DNA of 64,000 nt. Origin: Larus michahellis. Taxonomy: Eukaryota > Chordata > Aves > Charadriiformes > Laridae. The translations under genes were made by a program, and so were the position numbers. Location: NCBI RefSeq assembly GCF_964199755.1, contig NC_133896.1, positions 104,376,301-104,440,300 of the forward strand, written 5' to 3'. The notes beneath the pieces were generated by a model, which was given only the letters and a program-made list of their open reading frames with translations, did not search any database and was not told the DNA's origin. Within the stretch, counting starts at the first letter, position 1; each line of letters opens with the position of its first letter. This document shows, in pieces, positions 1 through 11,545 of the stretch.

Positions 1-3000
1 CTGTTATTAGCACCTCAAAACTAAAACTTTTGTCCTTTAATAGTCAAAAGTTTCAAAAAAGCAACATAAGAAAAAAAAGGCAATTAATTTTTCCAAGACA
101 ATGATTCACAGTAGCAATAGCTTTCATCTATCTGCCTCTTGTGTTAATGTACAATCTAATTTTCTAACTTTAAATTCATTTTGAATCCTGCCTCTTTAAT
201 CTCTGTAAAATTTCTGGTGGTGACTTCTACTTCTTGCATAATTATTGCTAATGAAAAGCTTAAAATGCCTCATTGAGTTGGAAAGCTATTTAAATACTTG
301 TTATCCAGTCCAAATTCTAAATTTCCCATTGTCTTTGGTGTACTTTTGCTTAGAAGGACAAGCTATGAGTGTTAACAAACTGGCTGTACTGGAGACTTGG
401 TCCAGCTATCAACTACAGGTGGAACCTGAACTTCATCCTAAATGCGACCCATGCGCCCTTCTTTTGCTAAAGTAATATGCCAGCAAAGGCAGGATTTTAC
501 GGAAAAGGTGGTGGTGGTGGGGACGGGGATGGCATTCTTCCTCTACCCTCTCTTTCTCCCTTTTTCACAATCAGTGTCGTCTTTTTTTTGCTTTACATGA
601 TTCAGTCTCATTTGGGTGGGGGCTACATCCAAGGAGTGAGAAGTAAATAAGTTATGAGGGCAACTTTGGTGAAGCTGCCTTGGTTTAAGTGTTTTCATGC
701 AGGGTTGAATGAGTGGAGGATGTGGCCCAGAGGATTTTCTTTAGTTAGCCTTGCCTGAAATTGGAGCAAACTGAGCTTCTGTGGAGAATTAAGGCTTGAG
801 TCTTGGATCTATATCTGAAAGCTTTACCTGGTTTTCTTTTTATTAAAAGGGTGCTCAGACATCATCTCCTGGCTCCAAAACTGACAGAAGGAGGAGCAAT
901 TGAGTGTCTGAGGCACTCGAGAGTGGCCTTGGAGACCCTGATCTGCTACCCCGCAGATGAGCTGTGTGATCTTTGGTGTGCTAACCTGTCTCTCTGCACC
1001 TCAGTTTTCCCACTTATTCTAAAGTTGCGCTTCCTTGCCTCTGGGAAAACTGTAAGGAAAAACATATTAGTGTCTCAGTCTTTCTGAAAGGGGCTGTTAC
1101 AGAGAGAGGTAAGAACTGGTTGGTTGGAAGAGGCTGTCGTGGCACAAAAGAAAAGTCATTGCCTCAGTCTTTGCCCCGATGTGAAGCTTTTGACATCCAT
1201 ACAATACAGGTCGTTTTTCAGCATGGCTCCTGCTATTGCTAAAGCATACTATTCTTCGTTATGATCTTCTCCCAGATGAGAAGCTGGAGATAATGGTATA
1301 TCAGTGACCCTTATTCACCTCATGTTTAGCTGGAAACATAGGTGGAGGACGAGACATGGCTGAAGCTATGAGAACTGATTCCTGTAACTTCTCCAAGAGA
1401 TGGACAGGTGGAGAGTGTATCCCTCTTTCCCCACAGATAATAGAAATGAAAAATCAGGAGTGGCTGGAGAAGCAAAGCCAACTTGTTTTTGAAGCAAAAA
1501 GGTACTGCAGGAAGGAGGGGCTGAGGAACTTGTTTTTATTTCACTGAATGTCCAGACAAGATCAAAGGAAATTGGCTGGGACACAGGAGAGACAGAAAAG
1601 ACAGGCTGTCTGACTGTCTCCATGAGTCAGAGAAAAAATATAAACTGTAAGAGAAAGATGGAGGACATCTCTGAGGACTTTGCCCTAAGCCCAAGGATGT
1701 TCCACTTGAATGAGGAAACAGAAAAAGATATGCCCATTTTATTGATCTTAAATTACCTTATAACTCACATGCATCTTGTTAAAGACCCACTCACAGAGGC
1801 AGTTTGTGCCCTTCAACTTTTGCTTTGCCCTAGAGGGTTTTTTGTACACCTGGGGTATGCAGAGGTTTCAGCTCTGGCAGATGGGATGTGTAAACCCCAG
1901 GCTTGGTGGGGAAGGGGAGTTAGGTCATCATGGGGTCTTTGGGGCCCCACATGGTGCTTCTGTGCTCCCATTTCCATGAAAAGACACCTCGCACCCTCCA
2001 GGGAGGTGGGCAGGCTGTGGGAGGACTACGGAAGAGCACACAATCCCCGTCAGCCTGGTGAGAACCCACATGAGGGGAATTAGGTGTGTTGGGGTAGGTG
2101 GGGGCATGTGCTGAGGGATTGATGACAGCAGTGGTCCTGCCTGCGTGGCAGGACGCAGAGGCACCTGGTAGGAATGTGGTCTGGGGTCATGCTTACCGTG
2201 CCACAAATCTCTTGGCTCCAATTTAGTTTTTTCTGGCTCTTAAGAAGGATCAGCCCCCACCAACTCTGGCTGGCCATGGCCACCCACCTCTTGCTCTCGT
2301 CTGACTGGAGCCTGTCACCTTGCCACTGCTGAGTCCTCCAGCTTCATGAATTTCACAGTATGGACTGCCATCCAGTTTTCACCTGACAATCTCAGCTTTT
2401 ATTGGAAAAGAAATACATTTTTGTCCCTTGTGGCTTTAGAGAAAAATCTGAAATACATGAACTTTACATACCATGAAAGGGAACCAGCAAATTAAAAGAA
2501 ATAAGCATTTATTATTTTTAAGTCTACTTTTTAGCATATCTCAAGAATTTTGAGGCTTGGTTTATAGTTTGGGAGGTTTTTTAACACTTTGAGGTGATGG
2601 TGACACATCTTTGAAACTCTTGACATAGCACTGTGTAATGCAAGAGGTGAAGAGGACAGATCCTGCCCTTTGCATGTGTTATGTCTGTCTGGAGCCATAT
2701 CATGGAGGTGAAAGGAATTAATTCTGGTAAACAGGCGGTATACTTCTTGCTTCTGGATTTGGGAGGAGATTTTCTAATCTCAAATTGCCTTTATGTCAGC
2801 TCATATAACCTTAGTTATATGGCACTGGTCCCTTTATCCCAGTCCCCTATCTGACATCTGCACAGAACTCTGAAATCCCAAACATTGTTGGTGTGAATCT
2901 GTGTGAGTCCTCTGGTTGTGGGAATTCTTTTTTTTTTTTTTATTTGGGGGATTTGTATCTTTTTTTCTGATTAGGTGCACAGCACACGCCTGGTTCCCAC

Positions 3001-4466
3001 AACTGAGAGGAAGCAGTTTCTTGGTGTTCACTCTCCTGGGCAGTAATTATAATTTGTCAGGAATGCAGTTTATTTTGTAATTCAACATTTCCCTATAGCA
3101 CAATTGTGTAACACCTATACAAATAGTTGTTCCTGTTAAATGCTTGGAAAAAAATAAAACATGCAGTGGATGTCAGAATAGGCCTAAGGTACTCACAGGA
3201 ACATTCATTAATATCATCAGTAATACTTCCATTGGCTTCTGCAGGAATAATTCCAAATCCTAAATATTTGTAGTTCCTGGCAGATGCTATACCTATGGCC
3301 CTAATCTATTTATATATTCAGGTGGAATAGTAAAGGTAAAACAAGATTGTCGTTATTTCCCAAGTATAAATCTTAAGGGACAGCAGCTGGGCATCAACAT
3401 GGACCTCAGGTCCTGTGCTCCTGCAATCACTGGTTTCTCTGATTACAAGTCTGATAAAGGAACAAAAGTAATTTTTTCTGATTATTTTTTTATTGAAGCT
3501 TCTTAACGGTGTCAGATTAGTACAATTCACGCCATCCTTTATACTCTGTTAAACAGCCACAAAGAAGAGGTCAACGTGACAGCTACAGCAGCGGTGGTTA
3601 CTATTTTCTAGGCCTCTTTTAAGTACTCAAGGGTAAGCATTTAAAGCAGAACAAAAGATGTGAAATCTGTTACTTGCAACCCAGGATTTCTTGTGATTAT
3701 TGAATAGTAGTAGTATTACCCAGAACAGCAGCAATGAAGTTAGAAAATGGGAACGTAGAGCAAGCAGCTGTGACTTTCTCCTCATTTTCTCTTAAATTTC
3801 ATTTGGAAGGAAAGAAGGCCAGGATAAGAAACACTTTAGGAAATATTTTTTATTGAATATTCATAGCCTGCTTGTGACAAATGACGTGGTTATTAAAATA
3901 TCTGCTGCTCTCATACGGAAATAAGGGCATCAGTTGTCTATCCCCATCAGGAAGCAATGCAATTGAAATGACTGTCAAATTATTTACACAGTGATGGCTC
4001 TTATTTAAGCTGCCCCCCCTACCAAACTCCTTGCAGTGTTACACCCCTCTGCCTGCCTCATGGTCGCCCAACAAAACAGGCAGAAGTGTAGAGTCAGGGG
4101 AAAAAAAAAAGTTCATAAAGACTGTGGGGTTTTTGTCCATGTTTTGGATGGTCTGTATGAACTATTTGAAATATATTTTGGTGAGTGACATTTCAATATA
4201 ATCCATTTAAGTGGAAAAAAATAGCCTCACTTTTTTTTCAGAGCATTTGCATGAAGCTTTTATTTGTTAAAAGTGTCTCCTTTTTATTTTCCCCATATAG
4301 AAGGGGAAGTCATGTTAGCTTTCCAGATTAAGTGATAAGAGTGTTTTATCTCCTTGTGTCCCACTCATTCTATTGAGTCTCCTGAGTCCCTGTCGCAATC
4401 TGACCAGCAGAGTTCACTCTTCAAGTGAGGGCACACAGAAAACACAGTCTTAGTATATTCTGTTTT

Positions 4467-4498
<32 letters not shown>

Positions 4499-7400
4499 TT
4501 AAGGAACTAATGCTTTTTGCAGACATAATAACTTTTCTTCTCAAGCAAGATCCCTGCTGATATGTGACTTTTCTTGACTGAAAGGTCAAAAAAACCCACA
4601 AAAAGATCTATCCAGTGGTGGAGCAAACAACTTGCTTGATGTTAGGACTATCATTAGGAAATTTTGAAGGAACTGAGTGCCAGAAAGCCAAACTTGGGAA
4701 GAACGCTCCAGGAAAGCTTTGTGGTGTAGGAGGTACCAGCAGTGCTCTGAAGGAGCCACCTCCCTCTCCAGGGGTGGGGATGAACCAATGAACTGAGTAA
4801 ATGCTCCCCATTAGATGGCTTCATCGTCTCGCTGGGTATGTGGATTACCATAGGGCTGGCCCCACTGTGACAGTGCTGCTGTGGTGTGACTTTGCCTGCA
4901 TGCTTGAGCCACATCTGAATTGTTGGTGAACCGCAAGAGGCTCAAGAGACGTGAATTCATGATCCTTCATCTGCTTGATTTCTGTAGCAAAGATTGCCCA
5001 TTGGGTTCCAAACAAAATAAAATTGAGATTCACTTTAGCTTTGTAATTTTACAACAACACAGCTGGAACTTTATGGTTTTGCCTCGAAAACAGTCCTAAA
5101 TGACATTTCAGATTGTCCCTCTGAAGCACTTTGTGTCCGTAAGAGCTAGATGAAGCAATGATCCTCTATACGCGTGTGCATGCACAGAGCTTACGGCAAT
5201 GAGAAGAAATTACATATAGAAAGCTAGGGTTTGGTTACCCTTAACTGGAAAAAAGGAGATAAAAATAACAGTACTCTCAAGTTCTCACAACTCAAAAACT
5301 GGTGCCTAAAAGCTAGGAAATCAACCCCAAATCAGAAGTTTTAAATTAAATAAAGTGAGATGCTATCCATTTGGAATCCAGTGTTAAGCTATTAAGCAGT
5401 ACGCTTCCAAGTTTTTTTCAACAACCTTGAGGGTGATATGGCAAATATATATTATACTGTGTTTTAATAATCATTGTATTTCTGCCAAAAAAACTTCTTC
5501 TAGGTCATCTGATGAACTCTATCCTGGTCCCCAGTGGGAAGCCTCTTGCCTTTTTTCTACATCATCCCCCAGCTTGTTTCTGTACAAAAAAGGTGACTGA
5601 AATTTGCAGGTATGTTAGTTATTGGTGATTTTGCACTTATTGTGAAGCCAGACCTTTGACAATTATAAACAGATGCCTCTGTAACACATTCGGTTCTGCT
5701 CAAAAAGTGGAAAAGTTGTTGTATCCTCTATTAGAATAATAATAATAGAACTATAGCTTTACTGTGAGTAGGAAAAACTTATGCAGTTTCAGTCAGGAAA
5801 AAATGTTCATCATAAAGCTATTCGTGATTTCATTCAACAGCAGTATTTTATATTTAACTCAGTTACTTAACTACACTTTATGCAGTGCAAATATTGAGCA
5901 GAAGTGAAGCTGGACTGAGCATTATTCGTCAAGATAAGACTGTGATTATTCATCAAGAATGACCATTACCTGGAGTTGCAGAACCAAATTCAGTGGGTCT
6001 GCAGACAAGGATTGTACTATCTGAGAAATATTGTTTGTCCTTTGGGGGAAGGGGGTGGGGGAGAGGATTCAGATGTTCCATTTAATAATCCCTGATCTAC
6101 AAAATTTTAAATTCTGAACACTGATGTGTTGCAGTACTCTAGAAGGTAGGCACAACTGAGCTTCCAAATTGAAGCAGTGACTCAGACATAGCTGTAATGC
6201 CTTGGTTAACTGTAACTGTAATTTAAGATTGACCACAGGTAGAATAACTACACCAGAAAAATCTTAAAAAACTAAAACAAGTACTACCATCTAATGTTTA
6301 AATGTTGTTGTAGTGGCTAATAATACTTTGCAATATTGTGTGTGCACGTCTACCTTTTCAATAATAAACAGATGCATAAATGGTACACGTAGAAGCTCCC
6401 ATAACCTGATGAGTCCATTATAGAATTATATCTTCAACTCATGTGCAAAACCAATCATATGAAGAATGTTCATGCTGCAGTTGTTTGAAAAGAACAATGG
6501 TGAGTTAAAAAGCTTTTTGTCTTTTTTTTTTAATCCACAGATGCTTTATTCTTTATGAACTCATCACTAGAAGACATCAAAAATCTTTAAAAATCAAGTT
6601 ACACAGGTAACAAGACCAACATGTGCCCAGAGATCTAAGTTTTGATTTATTTTTAATTAGCAAGTGCTTTCTGTAGTGCAGTGAAACAAACCATGTTTGC
6701 TAGTGTTTCTCCACTTAATGTGCTTTACGAGAGAAGCCCAGGTTTTGAAACATTTAAGTCAACCTAATTGCCTTTGACATGTCTGCTGCTTTTCATATTT
6801 TTTTCTCCAAGATCTATTTCTCTTTTTGGTACCTGTTTCTTCCTCTATTTGTGTTCTCTTTCCTCTTCATATTACCCTTTGTTATTGCTTTCTCCTTCCT
6901 TTTCTTTTAATCAATGAAGTTTCAGTGGACGACATCCTTTGAATCAGAAATTTAACACCACTGCACAATGACCAGACACCATAAGGTTATAGACATGTCT
7001 ACTCTACAGTAATAGGACAATAATCTAGATATCCATACTAGCTCTAAAGTGTCTCATCTGGTTAACGATACAGGTCTAGCCACCATATGAATCGGCACGA
7101 GCTAATGTAACCTACTAAGAAAAGTCTGCAGAATAACGCTAAATCCTGTGAAAGCTTCTTTGATGGGAAGTTACACGGTGCAATAATTTTGAGGATCCCT
7201 GTTCAGATCAGGATCCTCAGACTCGGAAGATTACTGCTGGGCTAGAAGGCGAAATCTCCTACCATCTCTGGTGCACAAATATTTGTAAGTCTTTAGGTAT
7301 GAGTTTTCTTTCCACAGCGTCTGGACCCCGAAGTGGCTTTCCTTCTCTTCCAGTCAGATGAGGCTGTCTGTGCTAGAAGAGCTTCTGGTTATGATCTGGA

Positions 7401-7980
7401 TTCACACTTCACATAAGTGTGGAGATTAATTAAGTGAGGGACAGATACCCAAGACACTTATAATTAATGCCTTAAGTAAGTTATAAACCAGGGCTCCAAA
7501 GATGAAAGCTCACTGCTTGACTGATTTACTAAATCACACATTCCCTCTCAACTACTGTTTTAAGGGCACAGTCTTTGCTAGCCCCACGCATGTGCTTTGA
7601 GAATTATTCACTTCAGAGCCGCTTGCATTATCAACATCACAGTATTTTTTCCTAAGCGCTGCAGTACATGCCCATGTTAAATTCTTTGAACTTGCATCAC
7701 ATCGTACGATCTGATTAGACCTTTTAGACCTGCAAGTAGATGTTTTGCATATTGAAGAACTTAATCTCATACCTAAATCTCTCTGCCTCCTGGGGTTCCC
7801 TACATGAAAGGTATTCTCCATCAGCTATTCAGATGCTTCTATTTTCATCCTGGAAAACTACGATGACTTCGGGGGAAATCTAAGAGGGAGCAAGTTACTT
7901 TGAACCTTGGTTTTCTCCTACAGGGTTGGCATGCTTTTCAGTTTCAAACTTAATTTAAAAAAAAAATACCTCTCAGCTTT
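1..7980. other. Intergenic flank, no gene recognised
   Basis: No open frame here shows a recognisable domain or a consistent exon series. The stretch is AT-rich with short homopolymer runs, for example a T-run near 2930-2943 and a GTTTT-rich run near 4463-4501. A plus-strand G-rich patch lies near 510-530. I see no LTR, CR1 tail or CpG island here. It lies beyond the 3' end of PROS1, so it is probably intergenic. Confidence 0.6.
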
Positions 7981-8023
7981 CAAGAAGTTGGGTAATTTTT
8001 TCTTTTTCTTTTGGCATTTTCAG

Positions 8024-8604
8024 AAAGAGTGTTTGGAGTCTGGTCCAATACTCCTGAAGTCTAAGATGAGAAGGGAAGCCAGTATGACTAAAAGTAAACT
8101 AAAGAGGTTATTAGAAGTAAAAAAGATGACCTTCAATAAGTGGAAGTCCAAATGAAGGACATAGAAAAGATAAGAAAACTTCTGTCAAGCTAAACATGAA
8201 GCCATAATAAAGCCGGCCAGGAGGAGAAAGTGTGCAAAATCTAACAATAAAAACCTTTTTTTTTTTCAAATCCATCAGAAGCAGGAAGTTTGCCAGCAGG
8301 TTGATGGAACCAATATATTACTGAAATCTAAAAAGACCGCTATAGAAGGACAAGTCTACAGCCGAAAAGCTTGAAAGTACTACATTTGCGAATGCTCCTT
8401 ATGAAAGGGGTCAAGGAAGTTTCCCTGTTGGAGCCAATTGTTGGGGACTGTCCTGAGGAACAGCTCATACTGAAGTGGTTTGATAGGAAAGGGGAGGAGA
8501 ATAAACCAACACAACAACAGGGACAAGGGCTGTGCTGTAAACGTGCAACTCGCACAAAAGCTCCAAAGAAACTGAAAGAACAGTCAACTCTTCTTGCATC
8601 ATAG
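8024..8604 (+). other. Two lysine-rich open patches, unidentified (possible pseudogene or exons)
   Basis: A long pyrimidine tract followed by CAG ends at 8023. It is followed by an open frame, 8024-8155, that is rich in Lys, Arg and Met. A second tract (T-run, then CAG) ends at 8278 and is followed by 8279-8374 in one frame. A different frame stays open from 8371 to 8604 and is also lysine-rich near its end. Both patches contain the short string LLKSK. I do not recognise the protein. The frame change inside the second patch suggests decay (a broken unprocessed pseudogene), or chance. The intron-like tracts argue against a processed retrocopy. Confidence 0.25.
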
Positions 8605-10620
8605 CACTTAAGTCAGCCTTGTTTTAGAGATCTGTGATGTTCTGTATCTGATGCTGCTTTTTGAAAAGGCTTCAGGACAACCAGGAAACTACAAATGTGG
8701 GTACAACTTCCATATTTCCAAATGGGTATAAACTTCCCTTATGACAGTCAAAACAAAATCAAAACAACAACAAAATAAACCCCAAACCCATGGGGCAAAA
8801 CAGATCAGTTTTACAGCCTCATTTCTTTTGTATGGACGATTGTTCCAAATTCAGTTGAAAGGTAATACTGTTTTTTTTAATAATTGTTTCACTTTTGACA
8901 GGAGGCTACATTCTATTCTAGCTTGAAGTCTTACCAGTCTAAATCAGATTCATGCACCGCACAGTTGGGATAAGGAGTGGAGAGGAAGAATATAGGGACT
9001 GTGACTCATTTGGTGGTTCATATGTCTGGGAGAAAAGCCGGTGTTCTCTCTTTGCTGTAGTATTACTGGGGCTGGTTTTGAAAGACTGGCCTCAGCTCTT
9101 TTCCCCATCCCCATAGTACTCAGGGGAAAATTAGGATTAAGGTTATTGTAAGTGATATTTTTGGTTAAGACATACAAGGGCCACCTGTTCCCTGCCTGAA
9201 CACCAGCATAAGTCAGAACAGCCAGTTTATATCCCGTTTCCCCTGGTCCCTTTGGAGCTCTAGAAAGCAATGAAAAAGCCTAGAGCTGTGCACTTCATCT
9301 CTTCTTTTCTTCAGCACTCCCTCTTCTGTTCCCTGGTGCAAAATCTGCCATCTGCATGAGGGACTGAAGTAAAGCTGAGGAAAAAAAACCCTTCTGCCCA
9401 TCTTGTGCCTCCTGAGAAGCTTCTGCATAGAAAATTATTTCATGTGGAAATTTCTGCACAAATTCCTTTTTTTAAGATCAGTGGCATAAACAGAATTTAT
9501 ATAAACAATCTTATGACCTGTAAATAGGTAAGACCTGTGTTGGTCAAAAATAGCACAGTCAAAGCTCCGACTACCGTGCAGTAAAACTCTTATTGTCTGT
9601 GTGGTACAAGGCTTTAGAGATGTTTTTCATGTGAAGACGCTTCCCAAAATGCCTGTTGACTTAAAGCAGATGTGCTCATTTCATCCCAGTGCATTTGGAC
9701 TGTGGAGAATGTTGTTGATGGTAATATGTGGACTTGCTACTTTTGTTTGGAGTTGGGGTTCAGTTTTACTTTTCATGCCAGGGTCTTGGCGTAGCTTTCA
9801 GAAGTAGGGTAGTTGTTTCCAGCTAGAAAGCTTTGACCAACCTATCTGAACATATAGGAGACGTTCGTGAGAAACGGTGGATGGGAATCCAGCTGTACAT
9901 AACAGGATCTTAAATATTGAATTATGATCCCTTAACACCCACTCCCCCCCTCCCCCAGCCCCTTTTGTCATGAATAGCATATGGAGCCGCATGACTGTAA
10001 ATACAACTTTAGGTCATCTCCAGGAGGGATCAGATAAGTGGTTGCGGCCTTTGTTATAACTTGAGCAACTGCTTTCAACCTCCTTTACAGTCAGATACGA
10101 ACCCTTAGTTTGGCTTTTAACTAGAGAGGATCCCCTGCTTATCTGAGGTTACTGACAGAGTATACTGCTGATACGTTTTTATGAAACGTTTTGGGTTAGC
10201 TAAAAAAAAAAGTAAGTAGTTTCTGCCTAATACACTTCAAATACTTCATTTTCATTTATGAAGACCATAGCTATCCAGACTAATGAATTCTTTGCTCTTA
10301 TCTCTATTTGCAATTTATATTTATTGTTCTGATTTCATGTATAATATGTAATTGTTAAAACTCTGAGATAGAACTTTCCCTTTAATTCAAAGATAACACT
10401 AGTAGTGGAAACGAGCATGAATTTATCCAGATCCCTTTGATTGTGCTGCCAGTTACTCCACGAAATCTTCAAATACCGCTTCAGATGTTCGTCCAAACTA
10501 AATGCCTACTTTTTACAATGGTGGGGAGAAATCCTCTTTCCCAATAATTTAAAAAAAAAAAAATAAAGAAAATTGTTCACGGTGAGTTTACAGGACTTCA
10601 CAAGTATGAAGATGTCAGGA
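8605..10620. other. Intergenic stretch, nothing recognised
   Basis: AT-rich sequence with short unsupported open frames only. No repeat family, RNA gene or CpG-rich segment is visible. Confidence 0.55.
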
Positions 10621-10626
10621 TGGGCT

Positions 10627-10725
10627 TTTGGTTTTGGGGTCTTTTTTAGTTTGTTTTTTTTGTTTTGTTTGGGGTTTTTTTGTTTGTTTTGGGTTTTGGT
10701 TTGGTTTTTGGGTTTTTTTTTAAAA
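10627..10725. repeat. G/T-rich low-complexity tract
   Basis: The plus strand is a run of T tracts broken by groups of two to four G (GGGG, GGG, GG). This is simple-sequence DNA just upstream of the orphan CpG island. Open frames read through it are artefacts of composition. Confidence 0.8.
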
Positions 10726-10827
10726 ATTGTACTATAATTCCTCTAGAAGATGAAACGCAGTGGGTTTCGCTTGACCCTGTTTCTGTAAAAAGACGAAACC
10801 ACCGGTTTGCCCCAGTCTTTTTCTTGC

Positions 10828-11122
10828 TTAAGGGACGGCAGCCGCGCCGGAGGCTGGGGCTGCGGGGCAGCAGGGAGGAGGAGGAGGAAGGGGGGGTGGG
10901 GGGTGGAGGCGGGTGGCCCCGCCCGCCGGCGCGCGCCGTGTGTGCCGGTGCCGCAGCGCCACCCCGCGGTGTCCCTGGGCAGCGCTGCCCCGGCCCCGCC
11001 GGCGGCGGGGCGAACGGCCGTGCGCCTTCCTGTTCCCGACCCGCGGGACGGAGGGAAATACGAGTGTCCCAAAGGCGCAGCAGCGAGCCTTTGCGGGGCG
11101 TCTGAGCCGGGCCTAACGGGAC
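10828..11122. promoter_or_regulatory. Orphan CpG island with GC boxes
   Basis: About 300 bases of very high GC and frequent CpG stand out sharply from the AT-rich flanks. The stretch holds a GC-box-like CCCCGCCC core near 10917-10924 and a G-rich run near 10889-10914 with several GGG groups that could form a G-quadruplex on the plus strand. No recognised coding exon adjoins it, and it lies about 11 kb past the PROS1 3' end. It could drive an unannotated or non-coding transcript, or be a distal element. Overlapping GC-rich open frames here have no domain support. A CR1 3' end abuts it on the right. Confidence 0.55.
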
Positions 11123-11140
11123 CCTGGCACGTTATTCACA

Positions 11141-11545
11141 ATCATAGAACGGTTCGGGTTGGGAGGGACCTTAAGGATCATCCAGTTCCACCCCCCCTGC
11201 CATGGGCAGGGACACCTCCCACTGGACCAGGCTGCTCAAAGCCCCGTCCAGCCTGGTCTTGAACACCTCCAGGGATGGGGCTTCCACAGCTTCCCTGGGC
11301 AACCTGTTCCAGTGCCTCACCGCCCTCCGTATAAAAAAATTCTTCCTGGTATCTAATGTAAATCTACCCTCTTCCAGTTTGAAGCCATTACCCCTCATCT
11401 GATCACTAGATGCCCTTGTAAAAAGTCCCTCTCCAGCTTCCTTGTAGGCCCTCTTCATGTACTGAAAGGCCACGATAAGGTCTTCCCAGAGCCTTCTCTT
11501 CTCCTGGCTGAACAGCCCCAGCTCTCTCGGCCAGGAGCTCTGCCC
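11141..11545 (-). mobile_element. CR1 LINE 3' end
   Basis: On the minus strand this encodes the C-terminal stretch of the CR1 ORF2 protein. It includes motifs of the [19 protein letters not shown] type, followed by the CR1 3' tail. The left end carries the TCATAGAA tail octamer in reverse, which marks the 3' terminus. The element is 5' truncated, as is usual for CR1. The frame is open over much of its length, so it is not very old, but it has no reverse transcriptase core. Confidence 0.92.

Noticed and set aside
10665..11262. Overlapping 109-151-codon frames around 10.7-11.3 kb
   Set aside because: Produced by the G/T-rich tract and CpG island, with no domain or splice support.
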